From the NCBI GenBank assembly GCA_037442565.1, contig JBBIQA010000002.1, positions 29,622-93,621 on the forward strand: a DNA stretch of 64,000 nt, given 5' to 3'. The position numbers and the translations under genes were made by a program. The notes beneath the pieces were generated by a model. It worked only from the letters and a program-made list of their open reading frames with translations, was not told where the DNA came from and made no database searches. The stretch is from PALSA-911 sp037442565 (lineage in GTDB: Bacteria; Pseudomonadota; Alphaproteobacteria; Acetobacterales; Acetobacteraceae). Every line of letters begins with the position of its first letter. Position 1 is the stretch's first letter. Positions 44,188 through 53,581 of this stretch are shown here, in pieces.

Positions 44188-45048
44188 CTACGGTTTCAGA
44201 TGCTTGTGGAAGAACGATGCGATCGGGTCGAAGCAGGCGCTGCCCTGGCGCGCTGCCTGGTCGATGTAGACCAGATCGATTTCGCCGCCGATGCGCCGGT
44301 AATTGGCAACGAAGCGCTCCGGCTCGTTGCCAGGGATCGGCGCCTCGGGGTCGCGGTAGTCATGCACCACGTCCGGCCGGCCCTGCAGCCAAAGCGCCGG
44401 CGGCGTCTGCACGCTTTCTCCGCGTTCCATCGCCAGCATCGGGTTGCCCTCCGCCATGTTGGCCTCGGTCTTCCAATAGAGGTCATGCCGCTCGGGAATG
44501 TTGACCTGCCACGCTGCGGGGCTGGCGGAGGCGCGTTCGCGCAGCGCGTGGCGGTAGCGCGACAGCGGATTGATCACCGGCCACAGCATCGCCACAGCGG
44601 CCACGTTGGCGTCCTGCGCAACCAGGCCCGCCGGCAGCGGTATCGCGGCGTAGCGCGGATCGGCCGGACGCATCGCCGCGAGCATGGCAAGGTGTCCGCC
44701 GCTCGACTGGCCGGCGATGCCGATGCGGTCCGCCCGCGCGCCGAGGCGTTGCGCGTTCGCCTTCACCCAGCGGATGGCATAGTTGATGTCGGCGTTCGAT
44801 GCCGGATAGCCCTCGCCGGCATGGCGGAAATCGATGGCGGCGACCATCAGGCCACGCTGGACCAGGCCCTCGGCATAGACCTGGCACTCGTTCAGGTCGC
44901 CGCTGCACCAGGCTCCGCCGTGCAGGTCGATGACCGTGGGAAACGGCCCGGCGCCGTTCGGGCGGAACAGCCGCAATTTGAACGTCTGCCCGGCGTGATG
45001 GAGGTAGTCGAGGTCCTCCGTTGTGAAGGTTTCAGCTGTTGTCAGCAT
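44188..45048 (-). CDS. Alpha/beta hydrolase (esterase/lipase, HSL type)
   Basis: A 286-residue cytoplasmic esterase. The oxyanion-hole motif is VIDLHGGAWCSGD, the nucleophile is in GIAGQSSGGHLAMLAA (GxSxG), and a late Asp/His region precedes the end (FFHKHL). This fits the hormone-sensitive-lipase or BD-FAE-like group, which hydrolyses short acyl or ferulate esters. Substrate is unknown. GGGAGGAAG about 7 bases upstream supports ATG 45048. Confidence 0.87.
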   Translation of the reverse strand: MLTTAETFTTEDLDYLHHAGQTFKLRLFRPNGAGPFPTVIDLHGGAWCSGDLNECQVYAEGLVQRGLMVAAIDFRHAGEGYPASNADINYAIRWVKANAQRLGARADRIGIAGQSSGGHLAMLAAMRPADPRYAAIPLPAGLVAQDANVAAVAMLWPVINPLSRYRHALRERASASPAAWQVNIPERHDLYWKTEANMAEGNPMLAMERGESVQTPPALWLQGRPDVVHDYRDPEAPIPGNEPERFVANYRRIGGEIDLVYIDQAARQGSACFDPIASFFHKHLKP

Positions 45049-45112
45049 CTTCTGCTTCCTCCCGAATTTTTTCGGCTGAATTCTCCCGCCGGGGCTTCTT
45101 GCCGGCCAGTCT

Positions 45113-45140
45113 AATCCTTCCGGCAGCTTCCGGAAGGATT
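45113..45140. terminator. Possible hairpin downstream of lipoprotein gene
   Basis: AATCCTTCCGG and CCGGAAGGATT form a perfect 11-bp stem with a 6-base loop. It lies in the 123 bases between the lipoprotein stop (45172) and the hydrolase start. A short T run (TTTTG) occurs only on the plus strand, so termination of the minus-strand lipoprotein transcript would be weak. Confidence 0.4.
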
Positions 45141-45171
45141 TTGTGCGCCGGCCTCTCGCATGGCGGCCGGC

Positions 45172-45657
45172 CTATTTCGCCATTTCGATAACGACGGCAT
45201 CCCCGCCCAGGCTCAGCATCAGCCCGGACCGTTTCGCCTTCAGGTGCAGGATGACCCCGGCCTCGTTCTGCAGCCACAGATCGCCGGCGCTGGTATCGCC
45301 CAGCGCGAAACCGTAGCGGCCTTGCGCATAGGCGCCGGGAAACTGGCGGATGTTTTCGAGCTTGTAGACCTCTCCCTCCGCCTCGATGGTCGAGAAGCCG
45401 ATGCCACCGACGCCGAGGCCGCCCACGGTGAAGGGGTAAGAGCGGCCTTGATACCACAGCGTGCCGGACCCGGCGCTGCCGCTGCCGATATAGGCGGCCT
45501 GCACCTGGGTCATTTCCACCTGGCCGGAGGGTTCCAGCCCTGCGATCGCCGCCGGCCCTACCGCCACGCCGTCGGCTTCCAATGCCTGCCCGCCGCAGCC
45601 CGCCAGCAGCAGCACGGTGGCCAGGCTGCCCAGGACAGCGACAGGAACCCGGCGCAT
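45172..45657 (-). CDS. Predicted lipoprotein, unknown function
   Basis: A 161-residue protein with a clear lipoprotein signal. MRR is followed by the hydrophobic segment VAVLGSLATVLLLAGC, with a lipobox LLAGC whose Cys would be lipidated. The mature part is Gly-rich and probably all beta: FTVGGLGVGGIGFSTIEAEG, VYKLENIRQFPGAYAQGRYG and VILHLKAKRSGLMLSLGG. I do not know a function. An in-frame ATG at 45699 would lengthen the n-region; the start at 45657 gives the typical short signal peptide, although neither has a strong ribosome binding site. Confidence 0.75.
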   Translation of the reverse strand: MRRVPVAVLGSLATVLLLAGCGGQALEADGVAVGPAAIAGLEPSGQVEMTQVQAAYIGSGSAGSGTLWYQGRSYPFTVGGLGVGGIGFSTIEAEGEVYKLENIRQFPGAYAQGRYGFALGDTSAGDLWLQNEAGVILHLKAKRSGLMLSLGGDAVVIEMAK

Positions 45658-46007
45658 GAACGTCGTCGCGCCAGTGTGTTTCTGGTTTCGTGAATGCATG
45701 GTCTGGGTTCCCGATGGCGGATGGAATGCAGGATGGATGGGGAAGGGCCGTTCAGCCGCCCGGTCAATTCCCCCGCGGAAAGACATCGTTGCCCGCCGGA
45801 GGCCCTGACAATGGCCGGGTCACCTTGGCGGAAAGGCCGGGGCCGGTCAACGCTTGCGGAACCGGGTGCGACCCGGAACCATCAGAAAACATTGCATAAT
45901 TCTCAAACTCAGGATTTTGTCGGGCAATCCGCTTTCTAGGCGAGAATCTCCCACGTCTGTTACGCACGTTCTGCCCCCCGAGTGGGCGGAGCGGGAAGGG
46001 GCCGGGA
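45658..46007. other. Intergenic region between divergent genes
   Basis: About 350 bases between the lipoprotein and the channel-like gene. A GGGAAGGGG near 45992-46000 may serve as ribosome binding site for the plus-strand gene. AT-richer stretches around 45887-45930 could hold promoters for either side, but I see no convincing paired boxes, no ORF with coding character and no repeat. Confidence 0.5.
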
Positions 46008-46505
46008 GTGGGTGGAATCGAACGGGCGCTGGCGGCCATATTCTGGAGCGCTTCCTGGAACTGGGGCCTGCCGCTGATCCTGGCGGTGGTGGTGTTTCAT
46101 GTCAGTGGCCTGTGGCTGTTCACCGCCCTGGCGGCCCGGTACGAAAGCCGCTGGTTCCGCGACAGGGTGTCCTATCCGGTGTTCGTCCTGGTGCTCGGCC
46201 TGACCGTGCTGCTGGTCACGATCATGCACGCGCTCGAGGCTCTCGCCTGGGCCGGGGCCTATGTCGCGCTCGGCGCCCTGCCGGATTTCCCGTCGGCGGT
46301 GCTCTATTCGCTGAACGCGATGACGACCTACGGTCATGACAGCATCGAATTGCAATACCATTGGAAGCTGCTGGGTGCCCTGGAGGCGCTGAACGGCCTG
46401 CTGCTGTTCGGACTGACCACCGCGTTCCTGTTCGCCGTGGCGCAGCGGGTCTGGCCCCTGGGCCGGGTGCGGCGCCGCGTGCCGGTCCGCCGCGCCGGCA
46501 AGTGA
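46008..46505 (+). CDS. Small ion-channel-like membrane protein
   Basis: A 165-residue integral membrane protein with about four hydrophobic segments (near residues 19-42, 54-84, 93-107 and 123-147) and a basic C-terminal tail (RVRRRVPVRRAGK). Between the last two helices lies YSLNAMTTYGHDSIE, placed like the pore loop of a two-helix potassium channel, but with TTYGHD instead of TVGYGD. It probably belongs to the ion-channel superfamily; conduction and selectivity are uncertain. GTG 46008 follows GGGAAGGGG. It precedes the transglutaminase cluster by 110 bases. Confidence 0.65.
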   Translation: MGGIERALAAIFWSASWNWGLPLILAVVVFHVSGLWLFTALAARYESRWFRDRVSYPVFVLVLGLTVLLVTIMHALEALAWAGAYVALGALPDFPSAVLYSLNAMTTYGHDSIELQYHWKLLGALEALNGLLLFGLTTAFLFAVAQRVWPLGRVRRRVPVRRAGK

Positions 46506-46615
46506 CGCAGCGGCACGATTTTCGCATCGCCCTCTCGTGTGGCCGGGCTATAGGGTGTGATACCGGCGCCCGGCGGGTCGTGCCAGCCTGTGTCATTCCG
46601 TCCTGAAGGTTTCTC

Positions 46616-49600
46616 ATGTCGATCCACGTCGCGCTGACCCATCGCACTTCCTACAAATACGATCGCCTCGTGAACCTTGGGCCGCAGACCATCCGTTTGC
46701 GCCCGGCGCCGCATGCGCGCACCGAAATCCTGTCCTACTCGCTGAACATTGCCCCCAAGCCGCATTTCCTGAACTGGCTGCAGGACCCGCAGGGCAATTT
46801 CATGGCCCGGGTGGTATTTCCCGAACGGGTCACGCATTTCGACGTGACGGTGGACCTCGTCGCCGACATGGCGACCATCAATCCGTTCGACTTCTTCCTG
46901 GAGCCGGAGGCGGAGACCTGGCCGTTCGAATATGATCACGTTCTGGACCAGGAACTCGCACCGTTCCGCAAGCTGGAAAAGCCGGGTCCGCTGCTGAAGA
47001 CGCTGATCGACGAGGTGCCGCGCGACGAGGTGCGCAATGTCGACAAGCTTGTCGCGCTCAATCGCCTGATCAATAGCCGGGTTGCCTACATCGTACGCAT
47101 GGAACCGGGCGTCTGGTCGCCGGAACAGACCCTCGCCGAGGCTCGCGGCTCCTGCCGCGATTCCGCGTGGCTGCTGGTGCATCTGCTGCGCCATCTCGGC
47201 TATGCCGCGCGCTTCGTCTCCGGCTACCTGATCCAGCTCGTCGGCGACGTGAAGCCGCTGGAGGGCCCGGAAGGCCCGACCGAGGATTTCACCGATCTGC
47301 ACGCCTGGGCCGAGGTCTATCTGCCCGGCGCGGGCTGGGTCGGCCTCGATGCCACGTCCGGCCTGATGACCGGCGAGGGCCATATCCCGCTCGCCGCCAG
47401 CCCCGATCCGGGCTCCGCCTCGCCGATCACCGGCCTTGTCGAGGAAGCCGAGGTCGAGTTCGATTTCGAGATGGCGGTGACCCGCATCAGCGAGACCCCA
47501 CGGGTCACCAAGCCGTACACCAAGCAGCAATGGCAGGACATCCTGGCCACCGGCTCGCGCGTCGATCGCGCGCTGACCACCGGGGACGTGCGCCTGACGC
47601 TGGGCGGCGAGCCGACCTTCGTCGCGGCGACCGACCTGGACGCGCCGGAATGGAACACCGACGCTCTCGGCCCGACCAAGCGCCAATATGCCGGCCGCCT
47701 GATCCGCCGGCTGGCGAAACTCTGGTCGCCCGGCTCGGCGCTGCAATACGCCATGGGCAAGCAGTATCCCGGCGAACCGCTGCCGCGCTGGGCGCTGTAT
47801 TCGCATTGGCGCGCCGACGGCGAGCCGGTCTGGGCGGACCCCGGCCTGCTCGCCTCCGACGACGACAAGGACACCGCCGGCGCGACCGACGCGGAGACGT
47901 TCTGCCAGGGCCTGGCCGAGCGGCTGCAGGTGGACCCCTCGCTGGTCCTGCCGGCGCATGAGGACATCCACTACTATCTGTGGAAGGAGCATCGCCTTCC
48001 GGCCAATGTCGTGGTCGAGGACAACAAGCTCGCCAATCCGCTCGAACGTGCCCGCATGGCGCGGATCTTCCAGCAGGGCCTGGCGAAACCCGTCGGCAGC
48101 GTGCTGCCGCTGCGCCGGGTGATCGACGACGGCGTGCGGCGCTGGCAGTCCGGCAAGTGGGTGTTCCGCGACGGGGTCATGTTCCTGATCCCCGGCGACA
48201 GCCCGATCGGCTTCCGCCTGCCGCTGGCAACGCTGCCCTGGGCCGATCCGGAATTCGTCGAGCGTGATTTCGAGACGGATCCCTTCGCCCCGCGCGCGCC
48301 GTTCCCGCCGGCACAGCAGTTCCGCCGCGTGCTGCGCGAAGTGGAACCCGGCCCCGGCGTGGAACGCTTCCGCCCGGTCGCCCAGGAAATCCCGGTCATC
48401 GGCCCCAAGAACAGGCGCGGTGCCGTGGACACGGTCCGCACCGCGCTGACGGTGGAAGCGCGCGACGGCGTCATCCACGTGTTCTACCCACCGCTCTATG
48501 CCGCCGAGGACTGGCTGGCGCTGACCGCCGCGATCGAGCAGACCGCGGCCGAAATGGGCCGCAAGGTGATTCTGGAAGGCTACCTGGCGCCGTCCGATCC
48601 GCGCCTGCTGCATTTCTCCGTCACCCCCGATCCGGGCGTGATCGAGGTCAACATCCATCCCACCACGAGCTGGGCCGAGCAGGTCAAGCGCACCGAGCAG
48701 CTGTATGGGGAAGCCCGCCAGATCGGCCTCGCCGCCGAGAAGTTCCTGCTCGACGGCCGGCATGTCGGCACCGGCGGCGGCAACCATGTGGTGATGGGCG
48801 CCAACGATCCGGCGGACAGCCCGTTCCTGCGCCGGCCCGACCTGCTGAAATCGCTGCTCGGCTTCTGGCACAACCATCCGAGCCTGTCCTATCTGTTCAG
48901 CGGCCTGTTCATCGGCCCGACCAGCCAGCACCCGCGCATCGACGAGGCCCGCCAGGACAGCACGAACGAGCTGGAGATCGCGTTCTCCCAGATCCGTCCG
49001 TTCCAGCAGACCCCGCCCTGGATGGTGGACCGGATGTTCCGCAACATCCTGGCCGACATGACCGGCAATACCCACCGGACCGAGTTCTGCATCGACAAGA
49101 TGTACTCGCCCGACAGCTCGGGCGGCCGGCGCGGCCTGGTGGAGTTCCGCGCCTTCGAAATGCCGCCGCACGCCGAAATGTCCCTCGCGCAGATGCTGCT
49201 GGTCCGTTCCGCCGTTGCCGCTTTCTGGCAGACCCCGTACGAGCGCGAGCTGGTGCGCTGGGGCACCCGCCTGCACGACGAGTTCATGCTGCCGCACTAC
49301 GCCGAGCAGGATTTCAACGATCTGCTGTCGGAACTGGCGCAGTTCGGCTTCAGGCTCGATCCGGACTGGTTCGCCCCGCACATGGAGTTCCGCTTCCCGA
49401 AGATCGGCGAGGTGACGGTGCGCGACTCGGTGGTCGAACTGCGCCACGCGCTGGAGCCCTGGCACGTGCTGGGGGAGGAGCAGGCCGCCGGCGGCACCGC
49501 GCGCTACGTCGACAGCTCGGCGGAGCGGGTGCAGGTGAAGGTCTCCGGCTGGGTGGACGAGCGCTACGTGCTCGCCTGCAACGGCGTCGGCGTGCCGCTG

Positions 49601-49936
49601 CAGCCGACCGAGACGCAGGGGCAATATGTCGCCGGCGTGCGCTTCAAGGCCTGGGCGCCGTTCAGCGCGCTGCACCCGACGGTGCCGATCCAGGCGCCGC
49701 TGGTGTTCGATGTCTACGACAAATGGACCGGGCGCAGCCTGGGCGGCATGACCCATGAGGTGGTGCATCCCGGCGGGCTGAGCGACGAGACGCTGCCGGT
49801 GAACGCCAACGCCGCCGAGGCGCGCCGGCGCGGCCGGTTCTTCCCGATCGGCCACACGCCGGGTCCGATGCCGGCACCGCGTTTGGCGCTTGGCAAGGAA
49901 CATCCGCGCACGCTGGATCTGCGCCGCTTCGCTTAG
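46616..49936 (+). CDS. Transglutaminase-DUF2126 fusion protein
   Basis: A 1106-residue cytoplasmic protein. Residues about 1-80 are the transglutaminase N-terminal beta domain (HVALTHRTSYKYDR). The catalytic core is about 150-270, with Cys in ARGSCRDSAWLL, His in FTDLHAWAEVYLPG and Asp in WVGLDATSGL, so the papain-like triad is intact. From about 300 to the end lies DUF2126, including LTLGGEPTFVAATDLD, EDIHYYLWKEHRLPANVV, EVNIHPTTSWAEQ and GTGGGNHVVMG. DUF2126 is thought to be a circularly permuted carboxylate-amine ligase-like region. The next genes, an ATP-grasp/alpha-E fusion and a second transglutaminase, are the standard partners. The system is believed to make or modify small peptides, but the product is unknown. 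Confidence 0.9.
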   Translation: MSIHVALTHRTSYKYDRLVNLGPQTIRLRPAPHARTEILSYSLNIAPKPHFLNWLQDPQGNFMARVVFPERVTHFDVTVDLVADMATINPFDFFLEPEAETWPFEYDHVLDQELAPFRKLEKPGPLLKTLIDEVPRDEVRNVDKLVALNRLINSRVAYIVRMEPGVWSPEQTLAEARGSCRDSAWLLVHLLRHLGYAARFVSGYLIQLVGDVKPLEGPEGPTEDFTDLHAWAEVYLPGAGWVGLDATSGLMTGEGHIPLAASPDPGSASPITGLVEEAEVEFDFEMAVTRISETPRVTKPYTKQQWQDILATGSRVDRALTTGDVRLTLGGEPTFVAATDLDAPEWNTDALGPTKRQYAGRLIRRLAKLWSPGSALQYAMGKQYPGEPLPRWALYSHWRADGEPVWADPGLLASDDDKDTAGATDAETFCQGLAERLQVDPSLVLPAHEDIHYYLWKEHRLPANVVVEDNKLANPLERARMARIFQQGLAKPVGSVLPLRRVIDDGVRRWQSGKWVFRDGVMFLIPGDSPIGFRLPLATLPWADPEFVERDFETDPFAPRAPFPPAQQFRRVLREVEPGPGVERFRPVAQEIPVIGPKNRRGAVDTVRTALTVEARDGVIHVFYPPLYAAEDWLALTAAIEQTAAEMGRKVILEGYLAPSDPRLLHFSVTPDPGVIEVNIHPTTSWAEQVKRTEQLYGEARQIGLAAEKFLLDGRHVGTGGGNHVVMGANDPADSPFLRRPDLLKSLLGFWHNHPSLSYLFSGLFIGPTSQHPRIDEARQDSTNELEIAFSQIRPFQQTPPWMVDRMFRNILADMTGNTHRTEFCIDKMYSPDSSGGRRGLVEFRAFEMPPHAEMSLAQMLLVRSAVAAFWQTPYERELVRWGTRLHDEFMLPHYAEQDFNDLLSELAQFGFRLDPDWFAPHMEFRFPKIGEVTVRDSVVELRHALEPWHVLGEEQAAGGTARYVDSSAERVQVKVSGWVDERYVLACNGVGVPLQPTETQGQYVAGVRFKAWAPFSALHPTVPIQAPLVFDVYDKWTGRSLGGMTHEVVHPGGLSDETLPVNANAAEARRRGRFFPIGHTPGPMPAPRLALGKEHPRTLDLRRFA

Positions 49937-50003
49937 GGCTACCCACGGCGCAGCGAAGGCTACCCATGATCCTTCGCTTGGGCCAAACTACAGCGTGAAC
50001 AAC

Positions 50004-52655
50004 ATGCCAAACCTGCCGCCCGTGCTGCCGACGGGCATCGATGAAATGGTGGATGGCCAGGGCGGCCTGCGGCCGCATTGGCGCCAGCTGCTCAGCACGT
50101 TCTCGGGCCTGGGCGACGGCGGGCTGGCCGAGCACGCCCGGCGCCTGGACGCCGCCTTCGACAACGAGGGCGTCACCGGCATCCTGCCCGGCAGCGGCAA
50201 GCAATCCTGGCGCTGCGATCCGCTGCCGCTGCCGATCACGGCGAACGAGTTCGCCACCCTGGAAGCGGGGCTGGCGCAACGCGCGGAGCTGCTGGAAGCG
50301 GTGCTGCAGGATATCTACTCGAACCAGTCGCTGCTGGCCGACGGCGTGCTGCCGCCGGCGGTGGTGTTTGCCAACCAGGGGTTCCTGCGTCCCTGCCATA
50401 TGCAGGGACAGGCGCGGCCGGGGCACCGGTTCCTGGATTTCTACGCCGCCGACCTGGTGCGCGGGCCGGATGGCGCCTGGCGGGTGCTGGCCGATCGCAC
50501 ATCCGGCGCGGCCGGCATCGCCTATGCGCGGGAGAACCGGCGGGTGCTGGCCCAGGTGATCCCGGAAGCCTTCGGCGGCATGCAGGTGCGCGAGTTGCGG
50601 CCGTTCTTCGAAATCTGGCAGACCGCCCTGCAGAGCCTTGGGCAGGAGCGCGCCTATACCGGCCGGTTCCAGCAGACCCGGTATCAGGACCAGTATCAGG
50701 ACCCGTATCAGCGGCAATACCCCGGCCAATTTCAGTTCCAGGGCCAGTTCCAGGGTCGCTCCGCCCCGGCGCCGATCGGCCCCGGCATCGCCCTGCTGAC
50801 ACCCGGCACCGGTAGCCTGCACTGGTTCGAGCACATGATGCTCTCGCGTGAGCTGTCCTGCGCCCTGGTCGAGGGCGGCGACCTGACGGTGCGCGGCGGC
50901 GCGGTGTTCCTCAAGACGCTGAAGGGCCTGCAGCCGGTGGATGTGCTGCTGCGCCGGACAGACGCGCAGATGCTGGACCCGCTGGAGCTCGATGCCGGCA
51001 GCCTGATCGGCGTGCCCGGCCTGATGGACGCGGCCCGTTCCGGCACCGTCCGTATCAGCAACGACCCCGGCGCCGGCGCGATGGAGGCCCCCGCGCTCGC
51101 CGCCTGGCTGCCGGCCCTGGCGATGCGACTGCTCGGCGAGCCGCTGAAGATCGCCAGCGTGCCGACCCTGTGGCTGGGCGAGGCCCAGGCGCAGGAGATG
51201 GTCTGGCGCAGCCCGGAACGCTGGCTGATCCGCGAGGCCGCCAATGGCCGCGCCGCGGCGATCGAGCCGGCCCGTCTGGGCCCCGACGCAAGACGCGCGC
51301 TGCTGGACGACATCGCCCGAGAACCCTGGCGCTTCGCCGCCACCACCGCCCTGGCGCCGTCCGTCGCACCCTGTGCCGGGCCGAACGGCCTGGTGCCGCG
51401 TCCGGTGGTGCTGCGCATCTATCTGGTGTTCGACGGGCAGTCCTGGCGGGCCATGGAAGGCGGCCTGGCACGGGTGCTGGAAGCCGACGAGAAGCCCTGC
51501 GGCGCGCTGCCGGGCGAAGGCCTGTCCAAGGACGTCTGGATCCTCAACGACGAGCGGGGCGACATCGTCGGGCCGCCATCGATGCCGGTGATGCCGGTTG
51601 CCATCCGCCGCACCACCGGCGACCTGCCTAGCCGCGTCGCCGACAACCTGTTCTGGCTCGGCCGCTACGTGGAGCGGCTGGAGGGCTCGGCCCGTCTGGT
51701 GCGCGCGACCCTCAAGCGGCTGTCGCGCGGCGCGGTGCTGCCGCGCGAGATGGTGGAACTGCAGGCGCTGTCGCGCAGCCTGGCGCAGGCCGACCTGATC
51801 CCCGGCGAGGCCGTTACGGTAACCGCCGGCGGGCTGGCGCTGTCCGAGGCGCTGTTCGACAGCCTGCGCGAGGCCGGACCGATGCCGGGCGCATCGGGAT
51901 TTGGTTCGATCGCCGGGCTGGTCGGCAGCGTGGCGCACCTGACCGAACTGGTGCGCGACCGGCTGACCGGGGACATGTACGGCGCCTTCACCAGTTCCTT
52001 GCGCCAGATCCGCGAGGACTCCCGGCAGGTGAACCACGGCCTGGAGGCGCTGTCGCGGGTGATGGTGCAGATCCTGCGCTTCTCCGCCTCCGTCGCCGGG
52101 CTGGCGGCGGAGAACATGGTGCGCGGCGGCGGCTGGCTGTTCCTGGAACTGGGCCGTCGCATGGAGCGGGCCCAGGCCATCTCCTCGCAGGTCGGCTTCG
52201 CCCTGGAACAGCCGCCGGCGCGGCTGGAGCCGGCGCTGCGGCTGGTGCTGGAACTGTGCGATTCGCTGATCACCTACCGCACCCGCTACCTCACCGTGCT
52301 GCAGCCGGCGCCGGTGCTGGACCTGGTGCTGGCCGACGACGGCAATCCGCGCGGCCTGGCGTTCCAGCTTGCCGCCATCGGCCATCTGCTGGACCAGATC
52401 GCCGGGCGGGACGACAGCCTGCTGTCGGGCGTCGCGGCCGCGCTGCTGGACGAAACCCGGGCGCTGGTGACACGCGTTGCCGAAGCGGCGGACCAATCGG
52501 TCGCCGCCTCCGAACTGCCGACGGTTCTGCATGACCTCAGTGCCGGCATCGGCGTGCTGTCGGACCGCGTCACCCGGCATTATTTCGCGCTGCTGCCGGT
52601 GGCGCAGACGCTCGGCATGGGCGAGGAAGCCCTGTCGTTCCGAGGGGCGGCGTGA
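50004..52655 (+). CDS. Circularly permuted ATP-grasp / alpha-E fusion protein
   Basis: An 883-residue fusion. Residues about 1-500 are a circularly permuted ATP-grasp domain (DUF404/407 type): NSGLLPG-like TGILPGSGKQSWRCDPLPLP, LEAVLQDIYSNQSLLADG, FLDFYAADLVRGPDGAWRV and LTPGTGSLHWFEHMML. From about 543 starts an alpha-E (DUF403) all-helical domain, SRVADNLFWLGRYVERLEGS, running to the end. The ATP-grasp part should activate a carboxylate and join it to an amine. A Gln/Tyr-rich insert at about residues 222-252, encoded by imperfect repeats, is not part of the family. ATG 50004 gives the normal N terminus. An upstream in-frame start at 49890 would overlap the previous gene and is unlikely. Confidence 0.9.
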   Translation: MPNLPPVLPTGIDEMVDGQGGLRPHWRQLLSTFSGLGDGGLAEHARRLDAAFDNEGVTGILPGSGKQSWRCDPLPLPITANEFATLEAGLAQRAELLEAVLQDIYSNQSLLADGVLPPAVVFANQGFLRPCHMQGQARPGHRFLDFYAADLVRGPDGAWRVLADRTSGAAGIAYARENRRVLAQVIPEAFGGMQVRELRPFFEIWQTALQSLGQERAYTGRFQQTRYQDQYQDPYQRQYPGQFQFQGQFQGRSAPAPIGPGIALLTPGTGSLHWFEHMMLSRELSCALVEGGDLTVRGGAVFLKTLKGLQPVDVLLRRTDAQMLDPLELDAGSLIGVPGLMDAARSGTVRISNDPGAGAMEAPALAAWLPALAMRLLGEPLKIASVPTLWLGEAQAQEMVWRSPERWLIREAANGRAAAIEPARLGPDARRALLDDIAREPWRFAATTALAPSVAPCAGPNGLVPRPVVLRIYLVFDGQSWRAMEGGLARVLEADEKPCGALPGEGLSKDVWILNDERGDIVGPPSMPVMPVAIRRTTGDLPSRVADNLFWLGRYVERLEGSARLVRATLKRLSRGAVLPREMVELQALSRSLAQADLIPGEAVTVTAGGLALSEALFDSLREAGPMPGASGFGSIAGLVGSVAHLTELVRDRLTGDMYGAFTSSLRQIREDSRQVNHGLEALSRVMVQILRFSASVAGLAAENMVRGGGWLFLELGRRMERAQAISSQVGFALEQPPARLEPALRLVLELCDSLITYRTRYLTVLQPAPVLDLVLADDGNPRGLAFQLAAIGHLLDQIAGRDDSLLSGVAAALLDETRALVTRVAEAADQSVAASELPTVLHDLSAGIGVLSDRVTRHYFALLPVAQTLGMGEEALSFRGAA
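50668..50760 (+). repeat. Imperfect coding repeats for a Gln/Tyr-rich insert
   Basis: The DNA here repeats units such as CAGTATCAGGAC and TTCCAGGGCCAG. They encode alternating Tyr-Gln-Asp and Phe-Gln-Gly units within the ATP-grasp domain. Thirteen of about 31 residues are Gln. The low complexity suggests expansion by slippage. Confidence 0.85.
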
Positions 52656-52662
52656 GATTGCC

Positions 52663-53532
52663 ATGAAGTTTCGCGTTCAGCACACGACGACCTTCGCCTA
52701 TGCCGAGCCGGTGGACCTGGCCTGCCACATGGTGCGGCTGCTGCCGCGCGTGCTGCCGTACCAGCGGGTGATTTCCAGCGCCATCATCGCCGATCCCATC
52801 GCCGCGCGGCAGTCGGACGGCGTGGATCATTTCGGTAACAACGTCAGCTGGCTGTTCCTGGATCTGCCCCACCCGAGCTTCTCGGTCACGCTCGACGCCG
52901 AAGTGGACGTGGCCTTTCCGCTGCCGCCCGATCCGGCCGATACCCCACCGTGGGAGGAAGTGGCCACCGCGCGCGATGGCGGCCCTGGGCAATGGCAGGC
53001 GGCGGAGTTCGTCTTCCCGAGCCCGATGGTTTCCGCCGACCGTGACGTGGCCGCCTATGTCGCGCAATCCTTCCCGCCGGGCCGCCCGGTCCTGGCCGGT
53101 CTGATCGACCTGCTGGACCGCATCCGCCGCGATTTCAAGTTCCAGCCAGGCGTAACCACCATCGCCACGCCGGTGGGCCGCGTGCTGGCACAGCGCGCGG
53201 GGGTTTGCCAGGATTTCTCGCACCTGATGATCTCCGGCCTGCGCAGCCTCGGCCTGCCGGCGCGCTATGTGTCGGGCTACATCCGCACCCGCCCGCCGCC
53301 GGGCATGGAGCGCAGGCGCGGCGCCGACCAGTCGCATGCCTGGGTGGGCTGCTGGCTGGGTCCGCTTCACGGCTGGGTGGATGTGGACCCGACCAACAAC
53401 CTGATCGTGCAGGACGAGCACGTGGTGCTGGGCTGGGGCCGCGACTACGGCGATGTCAGCCCGGTGCGCGGCGTGATCCTGGGCGGCGGGCGGCATACGC
53501 TGGATGTCAGCGTGGATTTGCTGCCGGCCTAA
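52663..53532 (+). CDS. Transglutaminase-like protein
   Basis: A 289-residue protein that starts MKFRVQHTTTFAYAEPVDLA, the typical N-terminal beta domain. The catalytic core follows, with Cys in AGVCQDFSHLMISGLRSLG, His in ADQSHAWVGCW and Asp in GWVDVDPTNN. These papain-like enzymes act as peptidases or cross-linkers, or on amide bonds. ATG 52663 is 7 bases past the ATP-grasp stop, so it is co-transcribed. With the DUF2126 fusion it makes two transglutaminase cores in one operon. Confidence 0.92.
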   Translation: MKFRVQHTTTFAYAEPVDLACHMVRLLPRVLPYQRVISSAIIADPIAARQSDGVDHFGNNVSWLFLDLPHPSFSVTLDAEVDVAFPLPPDPADTPPWEEVATARDGGPGQWQAAEFVFPSPMVSADRDVAAYVAQSFPPGRPVLAGLIDLLDRIRRDFKFQPGVTTIATPVGRVLAQRAGVCQDFSHLMISGLRSLGLPARYVSGYIRTRPPPGMERRRGADQSHAWVGCWLGPLHGWVDVDPTNNLIVQDEHVVLGWGRDYGDVSPVRGVILGGGRHTLDVSVDLLPA

Positions 53533-53581
53533 GCCGCGCCGGGCATTGCATACGAAACCATCGGCCATTCGGGGAGCCATC

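Noticed and set aside
46334..49903. 1189-codon minus-strand frame opposite the transglutaminase gene
   Set aside because: The plus strand carries a clear DUF2126 protein with an intact catalytic triad. The antisense frame is rich in Arg, Gln and His and has no recognisable domain.
49662..52664. 1000-codon minus-strand frame opposite the ATP-grasp gene
   Set aside because: Same reasoning: the antisense frame mirrors a well-defined coding gene and shows only low-complexity basic sequence.
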